Positions 20,483 through 32,190 of a stretch of 64,000 nt of DNA are shown in pieces. Below the pieces are notes generated by a model that did not search any database, was not told the DNA's origin, and saw only the letters and a list, made by a program, of their open reading frames with translations. The translations under genes and the position numbers were made by a program. The number at the start of each line of letters is the position of its first letter. Positions within the stretch are counted from its first letter, which is position 1. The stretch comes from Tipula vernalis. Its lineage: Eukaryota > Arthropoda > Insecta > Diptera > Tipulidae. The stretch covers positions 255,444,461 through 255,508,460 of the forward strand of contig OY282559.1 in assembly GCA_958295665.1 (NCBI GenBank). Direction: 5' to 3'.

Positions 20483-20815
20483 ATTGTAACCAGAGCTGTG
20501 AAACTGAATCGAACCATATCTGAGAACCATAACCCCTAGAACCGTAGTTGGTTGGCTTTGACTTTAAAGTCAACTGGAATCTGTTTTTTTTTGTTGTAAA
20601 ATTAATTTTTGTAAATTTTTTAAATTCTAATTTGCAACCGCCGAGTAGTTTAACGATAAGGAAAACCCAGCAAGATTAGGGAATTGCGGTCTATTTGGAA
20701 AATGCAGAGATTCAAATGTGGGAAATCCTGATGCAATAATTCATGATGAAGATGTGGACTACTTAATCGAGCAGGTGGTGTGTTTTCGGCGTTAAAGGAT
20801 TGTGTAATTTTTATA

Positions 20816-21041
20816 TTTATTAAGAATTTAATTTGTCTGTCTGTAATCAGTTAATTTTTCGGAATTTTTTTTATAGACAAATACATTAATTGTTCATGGC
20901 AATCCCAATATTTTCGATTTGGTAAATCAGAAAAATACAGAGGCCAATCGCTCATAACCTATCTATTAAAAAAAAAAAAATAGAAATATCTTTTCCCCTC
21001 CCCGTAATTTTGGCTGAAGGCCCAAAGAGTTATACCAATGT
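20816..21041. repeat. Direct repeat copy 1 (partner 24892-25111)
   Basis: About 226 bp beginning TTTATTAAGAATTTAATTTG and ending GAGTTATACCAATGT. The copy at 24892-25111 matches at most positions, with small indels. Both copies contain the open stretch LIVHGNPNIFD with VNQKNTEANRS, preceded by a TTTTTTATAG that could be a splice acceptor. Confidence 0.85.
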
Positions 21042-21061
21042 ATTACTCTGTAAAAATGACA

Positions 21062-21210
21062 AGATATACAGAAAATAAAGGTATAATATTGCGCATGCTG
21101 TTGCTATCCTTTTTTCGCAGTTTGGCGTCACGTGTTGTCAAAAATGCTGATATTTATATGGAGTTTCGTGATATTTTTATTAACCTTTTAAATAAATGGA
21201 AAATAAATGA
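21062..21210. repeat. Inverted repeat arm, left (partner 24464-24610)
   Basis: The arm starts with ATATACAGAAAATAAAGG and includes CGTCACGTGTTGTCAAAAA. The reverse complement of 24464-24610 is clearly similar (ATACAGAAAAAAGAGG; CGTCACGTGTAGTCAAAAA) with many substitutions. The edges are approximate. Confidence 0.65.
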
Positions 21211-22047
21211 TTTTTTTTTTATTCTTGCCATTAATTGTTTTTTGACTTTATGTTAAAATTAAACATTTCAATTTTTATTTTAGATATATACTGCAATAGT
21301 TTTGGAATTAGATCGCGAAAAGAGGCACGTTTTAATATTCGTGCCTAGAGCAGACTGCTTGAGCACATTGCATAACAAATTACGGAATTTTTTTGTTAAA
21401 TGCAGAGAACGTTTAGATTTTAATTATTTAATTCAAAAATTTGGGTGTGTTCGATTTTAAATATACTAAATTTGAATAATTCCTATTGCAAAAAAATTAT
21501 CAATTGTACTTCTGATAAGAACACATATAGAACACTAAACAGTGAATGGGTGTTTTGATTTAGTTGTAACGAAAACCATAAGACAATAAATGAAATAAGC
21601 CAGAGATTTAATTTTAATTTATAGTTTTATTTAATTTCCTTTTTTTCAAATTTATATTTTCTATTAACTGGGCGTTTAATAACCGAATTTTAAAAAACAT
21701 TTTACACCTAAAAAACAATTTATTTAACGTTGAATATGGACATAATATTTGAATAGGTACGTGGATACCAATAAATTGAAGCCAAACGAAAATAGATGGC
21801 AAAAATTTGAGTACATAACAGTGGTTTTCCAATCGACCACCGCAAGTAATTATAAGTGCGAAAAATATATCTCGGCTAAATGTCGATTGGAACACACAAA
21901 AAATTATGACATGAATAAAACATAACCTTAAAAAAAAACATAAACATTTGTTGTAAACAAAAGATATTATCGCTCATTAAAAAGGTTACTTGGTAAAATT
22001 ATAAAAATAATTTGTGATTTAAAGAATAAAGAAAATAATATTTTGAA

Positions 22048-22637
22048 ATGACGGATCAAGTAAAAACAAAATGGTCGTTCGCCGAGACAAAAGCGCTAAC
22101 TATTGCCTACGGAAATAGACAGGAAGAGTATGCGACCACTGTTAAAAAAAAGCAATTCTGGGAGTCTATTTTAACAGATCTGGAATCTATGGACGTCCTA
22201 GTAAGTATAAATTTGTAATTACAGATGAAAATAGAAGTTAATATTTTAAATTTTAGAAAGATTTTACAACGGCAGAGCACATTGAAATAAAGGGGCGGTC
22301 GTTGTGGCGATCATATAGATCGAGGAACTGGCCGAAGTACGTTCAGATTCCTGTTTTAGGACCTAATGGATGATAGGTTTGGCACCCGTCCAACAATTTC
22401 ATCGTTTCATTCTCGTTCTGTCGGTGTGGTGAGTGAAATGATAGAACCGGTCCATCTTCACAGTTGGTAGCAACATCACACTCGGAAGAAGACGAAGCAT
22501 CAACATCTACAGCCGACCAATCTACCACAAGCCCCGTTCCAAAATGCAAGAGAAAATCTAATAGCAACACTCTGGCTGAAGAAGCAGCCAGAAAGGAACA
22601 GCATATTTGGTGCAATTGCAAAAGTCAACAAAATTAA
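22048..22637 (+). pseudogene. Harbinger accessory Myb/SANT-like DNA-binding protein, damaged
   Basis: ATG at 22048 starts MTDQVKTKWSFAETKALTIA, with the spaced Trp residues and acidic-basic pattern of a trihelix/Myb-like domain. In Harbinger elements this protein helps the nuclease bind DNA and reach the nucleus. A probable intron begins GTAAGT at about 22201 and ends TTTTAG at about 22256; the next exon has GRSLWRSYRSRN. A TGA follows at about 22370. Beyond a frame change, a Ser/Thr-rich acidic stretch and EEAARKEQ lead to a stop at 22635-22637, close to the normal end. At least one frameshift or stop makes it non-functional. Confidence 0.72.
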
Positions 22638-22719
22638 ATTTTTAAAAATATTTATTTGAATAATATATACATATACAATGAATACAATCAATAAAAATAT
22701 GAGTTTATTAGAATACAAC

Positions 22720-23895
22720 TTAATTATTGATTTCTTCCATCAGCTCTTCCCTTCGGTAATAATGCTCTTCAATAATTAAATTTTCCTCTACCTCTGCATC
22801 ATTTGTTGGTTCGATTGCTTCTTCTACATCGATAATATCGTTGTTTTCAATACAAATGTAGAAGTATTACCGAATTTTGATAATCTTCTAAATCGATTTT
22901 TCAGAAGCCCAAACGCGTGTTCCAGTACTACTCTGGTCGCGGAATGCTTTTTATTGAAGTTGGTCTGGGCATCCTAAAGGTTACTTAGGTCTCGATTTGG
23001 AGGTATTAGCCAAGTAAGGCAAGTATAGGCGGAATCTCCTAATATAACTCACCTTTCTTTAAGGAGTAATTCTTGAATTTCGACGCACCTTTTATATAGT
23101 TCCGTTTTTTAAGCATACGGCTGTCATGTATGCTCCCTGGCTCTTCGACATGGACGTCGTAAAATTTTGTATCTGGCTCCACAACACCATGCAGTAAAAT
23201 ACTATAAAAATTTTTCCGGTTGTAGGTTCTTCGGTTCTTCGGCTTTGAAATTTCAATATGACTTTCATCGATACAGCCCAATACATGGGGAATCCCCTTG
23301 ATTTCCTTAAATAATGATGAAATAGCCTTTTGCTCTTCTTCCTCTTTCGGCCATTTTGATATTTATGAGCGCATCTGATTAACCAGTGCGTAATGCGTAC
23401 AATACACCTATGGGCAGAGCTTATGCTGATGTCAAATTAATTGGCAATTTCTCTGAATTTATTGGTATTAGCCAGGTACCACAAAGTGACATTGAACCGT
23501 TTTTCTGGACTAATTCCACCTAAGCCGCCTCTATGGCTTCTCTTCAAAGAATTGGCGTATTTCTCTATAAAAAAAATTTAGGAAGTCAATATTTTTATCT
23601 GAGCTTTATTATAATTAATTTTTTTAATTACCTATCAATGAATTGACAATTGACCTTTTCAACCGAAAATGACTTATAAATTCCTTGTTAGAATATTTGT
23701 TGACTATGCTGACGAAATCATTAATTCTTTTTTTTGCTTTTGGAATATCTTCGTCCGATGTGCTTTCTGACTTGTCGAACCAAAGCTTTAAGATTTCTTC
23801 CATACTGGAGTCAGACGCATGTCTAAAAATTAAAAGACAGATATGTAGAAATTTATGCTAACAAATTTACTCTTTCTTAAAATTACCTCATCCAT
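22720..23895 (-). pseudogene. Harbinger transposase 1 (DDE nuclease, HARBI1-like), damaged
   Basis: The ATG at 23893-23895 is followed three codons later by a probable intron (GTAATTTTAAG...TTTTAG); a second intron lies at about 23570-23625. The exons give NSLKRSHRGGLGGISPEKRF and then a stop after REIAN. The catalytic core lies at 23039-23281: GCIDESHIEIS (first Asp), NRKNFYSI, and EEPGSIHDSRML (second Asp region). After a TAG, GDSAYTCLTWL and later LEHAFGLLKNRFRRL continue the family pattern to a stop at 22720-22722. The function would be cut-and-paste at 3-bp targets. Stops and frameshifts make it a pseudogene. Confidence 0.85.
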
Positions 23896-24463
23896 GATCA
23901 ATTTAAATAATTAATTAGGAATTTATTTTTAAATAACATATGATTATTATAAATTTATATTTATTTTATTTTTAATTTATAAATTTTATTTATTTATAAA
24001 TATTTTTTTTAACCTCAAAAACTAAACACAGCACAAATGAAAAATTAATTGTTTTTGACATAAAATTAACACTAATCCCCCAAGTGAGCAAATTTGGCGT
24101 AACTGCTTGTAGCTACTCATGAAAAATTAGGTAGAGCGAGTAGATGATTTAGCAAAGACATGAACCATAAGTGCTTATAAGTACTTGCGGTGGTCGATTG
24201 GAAAACCACTAACGTAAAATAAAAAAAAATTTAATAATTGGGACGTACATATGTATGTTCAAATGGCCAAAAATATTTAATAATTTAATTGTTTTATGTT
24301 ATGTACTCATAATTTTTTCTACCATTTTTTCCATTTATCTTAGACATTATATACTCGAAGGAATTATTTCTTAATATTTGGACCATAAAAAAAATATAAA
24401 GCATAAAAAGGGGCTCGGTAAACTATCATTATCAATTGTAAATACGGTTTGTTAAAAAAAATT

Positions 24464-24610
24464 TCGATTAATCTTGATTTATTTAAAAAATTAATCAAAA
24501 AATCGCCAAACTTCATATAAAAATATGTTTTTTGACTACACGTGACGTGATGCGCAAAGAAAGACGAAAATGAGAAACGGGAATATACTACCTCTTTTTT
24601 CTGTATACCT
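24464..24610. repeat. Inverted repeat arm, right (partner 21062-21210)
   Basis: Reverse-complement relative of the left arm. Together the arms bracket the Harbinger insertion, so either the host element had internal inverted repeats or two related small elements lie in opposite orientation. Confidence 0.65.
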
Positions 24611-24814
24611 TGCAAAAATGAGAACCTTCCACGAGTTCTTTATGTTGGTAGTTTGGTTTCGTATTCGTACTGAAAAGTTGGTCTACTCATCAGGCAACTA
24701 CGACCAAACTACAAAAAATTCCACTCTAGCCACATACATCAAGTATCTGGCCAGAACGTACTGACGTAGCGAATTATTATTCACTACATCAAATATCAAA
24801 AATCCATGGAGAAA

Positions 24815-24885
24815 CCTCGTTTGTGAGTGTTTATGCTCACACGAATATTAAATATTCGTGTGAGCATAAACACTCACAAACGAGG
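24815..24885. repeat. Perfect 35-bp palindrome with a 1-base centre
   Basis: The left arm 24815-24849 starts CCTCGTTTGTGAGTGTTTAT. After one A (24850) the right arm 24851-24885 is its exact reverse complement, ending AAACACTCACAAACGAGG. No mismatch was found, while surrounding repeats are diverged. The symmetry stops sharply at both outer ends. Confidence 0.93.
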
Positions 24886-24891
24886 ATAAAT

Positions 24892-25111
24892 TTTATTAAG
24901 AATTTAATTTGTCTGTCTATAATCAGTTGATTTTTCGGCCTTTTTTATAGACAAATATATTAATTGTTCATGGCAATCCCAATATTTTTGATTGGGTAAA
25001 TCAGAAAAATACGGAGGCCAATCGCTCATAATATATCTACTGAAAAAAAGCAGAAATATCTTCCCCCCTCCCCGCAATTTTGGCTGAACGCCCAAAGAGT
25101 TATACCAATGT
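24892..25111. repeat. Direct repeat copy 2 (partner 20816-21041)
   Basis: Same orientation as copy 1, about 4.1 kb away, on the other side of the Harbinger insertion. It starts only 6 bases after the 71-bp palindrome at 24815-24885. Confidence 0.85.
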
Positions 25112-26543
25112 TTATCATTATATAAAACTTAATTAAATTATTATTACCTTATCATTTACACTCACATTAAATAACAAATTACTGTATAAATCATATTAAT
25201 AATAATAGTTAGAAAAAGCAAAATAAATTTAACTACACATGATGGCAATAAAAATTACACATTTTATAGCGAGAAAAATCTAAAAAATTTGAATTTAATT
25301 GACTTGCACTTGATTCATACAAAAAAAATTGGTATACATTGACCGATCTTAGAGTTTTATTCACTGAACAAACACTGATATCCGAGGAGTATTCCTAATT
25401 ATAAGCATTAATCGCTCGGAACGGTAGTTGCAGCCACACGCAACACCAACAGGGCAACACTTCCTTGGAATCTACAAAGTTTTATTGAACAGAATTAGTT
25501 CGTGCGTTTATTTATGCGTGAGCCGTTTTATCAGGTCGTTAACAAAATACTAGATTTCTACCAAAACAGTGACTAAAACATATCAAAAAACACATAGAAC
25601 TTCAAGGCGACGTTGGTTGTCGTACAATCGGCACACTGTTAATCCGACAGGCTTGGACTATTTGATTTTTTTTTTTTGCTCACACAATATCCTGCAAGGT
25701 TTTAAATTAAGTATTATATGTACACAACTTAAGAGTATATTAGGTATTAGTAGGTTGCGTATACTTAACGGAAACAAAAGTAATTACCAATACGGTTTAT
25801 TAATAATTTTAGGAAATCGATTCCAAATATATTTCACCAAACGAATTTAATTTATAAGTTTTAGTAAGAACTTTCTCTATGACCAAAAGCAAAATTCAAA
25901 TGAAATTGGTGGAACAATCACGAAAGATAACGCAATAACCCTTTAAAAAAAAACAAGTTTATCTTTCCAATAATATGGCCCTTCATCTCAATTGCGGTAC
26001 TTAGAAAAAAAAAATTAATGCGTTGCCTCATCGTGACATGCACAAAAGCTCAAACCATATTAATTGAAATAGATTTTCATTTCAATGTGCCAAAATTCGC
26101 GAAAAGAAACAAAAAAATAATTAATTTCGCGCGGAATTAATTCGGTAAAAAAAGTTGTATCGCCTCTTTATATACAGAACCGGAACCAAACCGAAGTTAA
26201 AATAAAAAGCAGGAACCGAACCGAAATTGGAACCCTTGTAGTATTTTAAGGGTTTTCACAGCTCTGATTTTCACACAAGTGCGGAAAGAGCACCATGGCA
26301 AAACTAGAGTATACAAATTGGAGCACGAGCGACAGCAAGGGCTTCAATTATACTAGTTTTCTAATGGTTCCTTCAACAAGTGTGTTTTATGCTATTTTGC
26401 TAAGAAATTTAAGAATTAATATCATAGACGAATCATGGCTGAGAAATATGTTTCTTTCACTGGGAATTATAGTATCGGTTTGTTTATACTATGGAGAATG
26501 TTAAATATTTATAAATTTCATAAATTTTATGATTCGCAACCTG

Positions 26544-28464
26544 GGCCCTATTGCACCAACTACTTATCACTTATTACTTATCAACTTATCATAATTTTTG
26601 ATAATTTTCTGTTGTACCAAATTGAAATTTGAGAAGTATTTAATTGAGTTATAATAAGTGATAAGCACTCACTTATCAAAATTAAGTTGCACCAATTTGC
26701 GAAATGATAAATGATAAGTAATATTTTGATAAGCGATAAGTTTGAGGTTTTTGATAATTTTTTCGTAGTTCTGTTGCACCAAAAGTTTTAACTTATCAAT
26801 AATCGACTACTTTAATGATAACTTATCAAAAATATCAATAAGAAAAATTTCACTACTCAAAAAAATTGATAAGAGCTACAAATTGTAGTGGTATGACGGA
26901 AGTCTGTTACAAACGTTTTTTTTTTTGCTGTTATTGGTAAAATGAGAACTTTTGTTCAATTTTAAAAGAGTACAAACACATTTTTCAATAAAATTATTTA
27001 TTATTCAAATGATTATAAATGATAATGACAATACATGTAACAATGTGTTTTCAAGTGTATAATAACTTTAATTTCAAAATTTATACCGCTATTTTCTTGT
27101 ATTCTAATAAGTTATAATATTAAGTCATAGTAAGAGGTAAGACAGTTGTTTTTCGATATTTTAAAATAAATATAAAACGATCAAATATAGGTATTTCGGT
27201 TCGAAAGATTATTCGAGGATGAAAACGAAAGAAGAAATCGTGTAGTGAAAGCCAGAACCAAATATTCTCTGGACTCGCGAGTGATAAAATATTTTCGTTT
27301 GTCACATGAACAAATTAAGCACGTATTATTAAAAATCGGAGCAAATTTGCACCAAGAAAGCGACCGAAACTGCGCATTGAGTCCTCTTTAGCAGCTACTA
27401 AAAACACTGCACTGATTAGGAATATCCAGGATAGAAATTTCTTGAGTTGGGTGGTTACCCTCAGGTAGCTGGTTGCTTCGATGGAACAATGATTAATATA
27501 GATGCACCTACGGTCAATGAAGAACACTTTGCGAATTGACATGGAAAATATTCACTGAATGAAATGATAGTGTGTGGCCCAGAGCGCAGCTTTTATGCAT
27601 TAAATTCAAATTGGCCAGGTAGTGTTCATGACACCAGAGTATTGCCATATACAAGGCTATTTAGGAATTTTGAGTCTTGTTTTTTCCCGTTCCCCGGTGC
27701 TGTGATTTTGGGTGATAGTGCTTCAACTTAAAGATTGGCTTATCCCACCAATGCGAAGAAATCCGGATGACGCAATAGAGCAAAGATTTAATCGTGTCCA
27801 TAAGCGGACGAGACGAATAGTGGAAAATCATTTTGGTTTGTATATGACGATTACAATTTTTGTATAATGTAGTTAAATTCAATTTATTTGTTAATAGGAA
27901 TTCTCTTAATTCATTTGTTATGAAAATAAATTGTTTACGTTTAAGTTACTGCTGAAAAATTATTTACAGTTAGAAAAGAGAATTTATTTTAAGAGCAACA
28001 AAAGAAAAGTTTTACAATTGAATCTAAACACTGAAATAAGAACTCTCAATTGAGAAAGGTTTCTCTTCATGTATTATTATATATATGCAAAATTGTTGTT
28101 GTTATTAAATTACAGAATAACAATTTTTTAATTGTTTTGCTATATAGGTACAAAACCATTGTTTAACATATAAAATGTGCGGAAAGCATATTATTTTGCA
28201 AACATTATCACATTTATAGTATTTTTGTATAGATCATTACAACTTATCATAAAAATTTGATAATTCGTCAATTGATAAGTTATAGACAAACTGATGTGCA
28301 ACGCTTATCACTTATCATTATCAAAATTTGATAAGTTTTCAAATTGATAAGTGAGTGAGATTTTGTTATTTTTGGTGAAACACTTATCACTTATCATTAT
28401 CAAAAAAACTAACTTATGATAAGTTGATAAATAATAAGTGATAAGTAGTTGGTGCAATAGGGCC
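26544..28464. mobile_element. PIF/Harbinger DNA transposon 2 (1921 bp)
   Basis: Both ends begin GGCCCTATTGCACCAACTAC and remain inverted repeats for about 50 bp with roughly one mismatch. The flanks are CTG at 26541-26543 and 28465-28467, a CWG-type 3-bp duplication reported for some Harbinger elements. The subterminal regions (26555-26880 and 28230-28450) are dense in ACTTATCA and its complement TGATAAGT. The interior holds one damaged transposase gene on the plus strand. Confidence 0.9.
27195..27850 (+). pseudogene. Harbinger transposase 2, damaged
   Basis: The plus strand gives RVIKYFRLSHEQIKHVL and NCALSPL, the usual N-terminal helical region. A frame change follows, then VAGCIDGTMINIDAPTV at about 27465-27520 (first catalytic Asp), then NSNWPGSVHDTRVL at about 27600-27645 (second Asp). 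GDSA follows at about 27712, and in another frame WLIPPMRRNPD and RFNRVHKRTRRIVENHFG, the C-terminal region with the last acidic position. At least three frameshifts or stops occur. The start codon was not identified. It belongs to the element at 26544-28464. Confidence 0.85.
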
Positions 28465-28467
28465 CTG

Positions 28468-30329
28468 ATCTCATTAAAATTATTTTCAATAAACTTAAAC
28501 CGCTAAAAATTGTTAAAATTGACGTGAAGTTAGCGTTAGCAGGATACAGCGCAATCTAAATGCTAAAATCTATTGGAAGTATTGGTGTATTACTTTACTC
28601 TAATCTGAAAAGGCCAAAATTTAGAAAATCCATACAAAAGTTTAGCACAGTGACTGATTGCTGACGTTACAGACGCATTGCCGGCGTATCGAAGTCATCA
28701 ACGAGTGGTCAAAAAAACATCTAAAATTGAGAATCTTTTAAAATTACTAAATTTTAAATTAATTTAGTATAGCTCATTCAGTAAAAGCCACAAAAATTTA
28801 TGTTTAGACATAAACTATCCAAAAAAGAGAAATGTACTTGTGGACATCCCTTGTATTTGTCATTAAAATTTTTCCAAAATTAATATGCCTCAAAATTCTG
28901 TGCATTATATTAATGTTTATCACAATTGAATCATCTCTGCCACGGGAAAACTCCACGGGACGGGATCTCTATAGTTTAAAAATTACTCAAATTTTGTGAA
29001 ATACTAAGATTCGACGAGATTAATGTGAATAGTCCAATTATTCTTTGGTACAAACTTGCAAGAAATTAAATTTTTCCTAGATTTTAGCATTAACTTCATT
29101 TTCATTAGTTATTCTACAATATCAAAGTTTTTGATGAGTCCCAACTACCCAGTCTAAATAAAATAGAGAAAAAAGAAATTAAGAAATCAAAATAATTAAC
29201 ATGTTTTGTTTTAATATCAGGATATTATACCTTTTAGATAAATATCAACAAACTATTTAAGAAGTAACCCAAATAAAAATAATTTGCAGATTAAATTAAA
29301 AATAGTTTTTTCTTTTTTCGAACCAAAAATATAACAGATATTATATTTGTGGTATGAGTACATAACTATTTGTATTTACTAATGAAAACAATTATAATTA
29401 AACGAGTAATATACTCGTCCTAAATTAATATAAATAAATAAATAAAATTAAGAAGTTACGAAATATTCAAAGTTTTGCTTAATAGAAAAAAGTTAGTAAA
29501 AAAAACGTTACGTGAATAATTTAATAACGAGAAGTTTTTTTTTCTATTCCTTGAAAATCAATTTTTCAGACAAGTTTAACTTGTTTTTCGATTACGAAAG
29601 TTCATTAATGAAGTTTTTTTCTAAAGCTCTATGTTTTCCTAGGTATTGTATATAATATGATTTATGTACAAAAACTAAAAATTGAGTATCGTATATTTAA
29701 TAGAGCCTGCAGTTGTTTTAAATAGAAAATACGTTTTAAAGTTTTTTTCATTAATTATAATCAAAAGTTTTATGATATTATACTGCTGTGTGTAATTTAA
29801 ATAATTCATTAATAAATTTGAAGAAAATTTAATTTTTTCACATTTAGTCGTATATACAAAAAAATTTGGGTTGAATTTTAATTTCAAATAATCAGCTAAT
29901 GATTTATTAGACATGTTTAACATAATTAGATGTAATAAAATATGTTCGGTGGCGAAAATTATTTTTCAGGAGCTTATAAGTATATGCAATAAATATCTAT
30001 ATAAAGCCGTGAAAATATAAAAAAAAAAATGAGAAAGCAATTAGACATTTCGTTTTAGGAACGCCAATGCAAGGTATTGTCCACATTGAGTAAGTTTTAG
30101 TAGAGGAGAGACAAAAACTGTTTCAAATAAAACGCTAAATCACAGTTTCTGTATGTATTTTGTAAAATTATAGAGTATAGCTTAAAAAATTGGGCAGAGT
30201 GTGTAATGACAAAATGAATTTATACAGAAAAAAAAAAAAATTTTAAAAGCAAGGGATCCATATTGGAAACTGAATAAAAGTGGATTGTGTTCTGATTTTG
30301 CTAATCAAATCAAAAAATTAATTTAAAAA
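28468..30329. other. AT-rich stretch without recognisable gene
   Basis: No open frame shows a known domain, and I saw no terminal repeats. Long A/T runs are frequent. The 5' non-coding part of the third Harbinger relic probably lies toward the right end. Confidence 0.6.
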
Positions 30330-31380
30330 ATGGATTTTTATTTAATGCAAAGGGGGAAAAACCGCCAAAAGCGCATTGCTATGTAAGTAAATTTATTAAT
30401 TATTTAAGAAAAATTAATTAAATAAATTTTTTTAGACAAAAACTAAAAATGAGATTGAAGAACATAAGAACGGACGAGGATCTCTTTGAGCTTCCTGATA
30501 GTGTGTTCCACAAATATTTTCGCTTGCAAAAGCGAAATGTTGTGACTTTGATATCCGAATTAGCAGCAAAGTCGAGCTTCCACTAAATACCATTTAAATT
30601 ATAGGTTTGTATAAATTATTTTAAAATCCAAAAAGAACTACAATAGGTAAATATCTGAGTCTAATTTCTTAGGTGCTAGCTACATTGCATTTTTATGGAC
30701 AAGGAAGCTACCAACATTCCATTAGTAGCAACAATGTGTTGAGCCTGTCACAACCTAGTATGTCCAGCTGTATAGAAAATGTAACTTGGCTCTTAGATAG
30801 ATGTTTGGTGCCAACGCACATAACATTTCCAACTATCAATTTAGGAAAAAACTAAAAACAAAATAAGGTAAGAAAAAAATTTAAATATTTAATAATGTTA
30901 ACAGATTTCTGGATAAATGTGGAATGAGGAATATAATCGGTGCTATTGATGCTGTCCAAATAACTATTATCGCCCCACCGGAAAATGCAGTTGAAACACC
31001 TGGCAATTTATATATTCGCAGAAAAGGATATCGCTAGTGATAAAATATTCGATTTATACTTCTTTGTTTGCAGTATAAAAATAGTGATATTGTTTAGTGT
31101 TGTAATGTCGACATGAAATTTTATAAGCCGACGCATCATTCCCAGGATCAGTGCATGATTCGGCGATATGGAAAACGTCACAATTGAGACTCAAACGGAA
31201 TTTTGCTAAATTGTAGTACATATATTTAATTTCAGGTGATTCTGGATTTCCATTAGAGCCATGACTTTTCACTCCGTATGCCCCATCCAGCGATACTGAA
31301 GTTCGGAATTATTCGAAGTTTAATACTGGAATAAATGGAACAACTGCATCGAGCGCTTGTTTGAATCTGTGAGGTCTCGA
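30330..31380 (+). pseudogene. Harbinger transposase 3 relic (HARBI1-like), damaged
   Basis: The probable first exon starts at ATG 30330 (MDFYLMQRGKNRQKR) and ends at a GTAAGT donor (30383). The intron ends TTTTTTAG at 30435, keeping frame into KNIRTDEDLFELPDSVFHKY. A frameshift and stop follow near 30575. A third part (30673-30830) gives LATLHFYGQGSYQ and SQPSMSSCIENV. Then MRNIIGAIDAVQITI (about 30925-30970) carries the first catalytic Asp, RRKGYR is followed by a stop, FPGSVHDSAIW is at about 31140, and GDSGFPLEP is at about 31235. The order matches a complete transposase, but every segment is interrupted. Terminal repeats were not found. Confidence 0.78.
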
Positions 31381-32190
31381 CCCGTCCTGCTCAGCTTGCT
31401 CTGCAAATTGATTCAACTGCTTACCTAAAACTGTGTAGTGATTCACTCATGCAATGAATTTATTACATTCGTTTATCCCTACAATTATTCGAAATGCAAC
31501 TCATTTCGACTGAAAATATAATTGTATTTGAATAGCTTTTTTACAGCTCAGTAGTGACAACTATGGAGTAGTAGTTGACTTACAGTTAAACAGTGGTTTG
31601 AATCCGTACTTTAAATAAATACATTCCACAGATGCATAAGTACGCACATTCACCACTTTCTACTAAATATCTTGGACACCTCAGTACAACAACAAATCAG
31701 CAATTTTTGCTTTGATTGTACCATTTTCGTTTTTATCATGCTGTCTCAACTACAGACACACAATTTGCCATATTAATAAAACACAATCGTTTCTTTGACG
31801 CTTAAGTGAAAACACACAAATTAGGGCTGGCAGTCCAATTAATAAATTTTTATTAAAAAAATCAAAAATTCTTTATTTTCGGAATAGTGATGTAATTTTC
31901 TTTAATTTCAAAATAATAAATTAAAAATCAATTTAATAATTGTGTGTACCTGCCAGTGGTGGTGGAAATTAATTTAGGAATTAATTTAATTGTATAGCAT
32001 CAAAAATACAAATAATACGGCCACATTGGAATTGTATTGTGTGGTCGCACAATTAATCACCGCATTTTTTATTTCCGCGATTTTTCCGGATTACACACGT
32101 CCACCAAGCACTATACCATATAACTGTATAGTTGTAAATTAGTACAAATGTATATATAAAAAAAATTACAAATAAATTTACCTCCTACGG
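31381..32190. other. Stretch without recognisable gene
   Basis: AT-rich DNA with no open frame of known type. It may include the 3' end of the third Harbinger relic. Confidence 0.5.

Larger units (their letters stand above)
21820..24210. mobile_element. PIF/Harbinger DNA transposon 1 (2391 bp)
   Basis: Terminal inverted repeats are 40 bp, 21820-21859 and 24171-24210, starting AGTGGTTTTCCAATCGACCA, with three mismatches. Both flanks are AAC, a 3-bp duplication of the length usual for the superfamily. Two genes converge inside: a plus-strand Myb/SANT-like protein from 22048 and a minus-strand DDE nuclease from 23895. This is the usual two-gene layout of PIF/Harbinger. Both are damaged. Confidence 0.92.
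20491..26266. mobile_element. hAT-like element frame with CAGAGCTGTGAAA termini
   Basis: The left end is CAGAGCTGTGAAAC (20491-20504) and the right end is the inverse of CAGAGCTGTGAAAA (ending at 26266). The flanks are ATTGTAAC (20483-20490) and ATTTTCAC (26267-26274), matching at 6 of 8 bases, consistent with an old 8-bp hAT-type target duplication. The interior holds no recognisable hAT transposase. An open stretch at about 20660-20760 looks coding but is unidentified. A PIF/Harbinger element is inserted at 21820-24210. Without it the frame is about 3.4 kb. The interior also contains direct repeats, inverted repeats and a palindrome, listed separately. Confidence 0.55.

Noticed and set aside
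22343..22621. Minus-strand frame MQLHQICCSFLAASSARV
   Set aside because: Antisense to the C-terminal part of the Harbinger Myb-like gene.
23092..23286. Second minus-strand frame over the Harbinger core
   Set aside because: Frame-shifted reading of the same DDE region.
26295..26504. Candidate small membrane protein starting MAKLEYTNW
   Set aside because: The hydrophobic stretch is short, and a Kozak-like ATG alone is not enough; the flanks are transposon edges.
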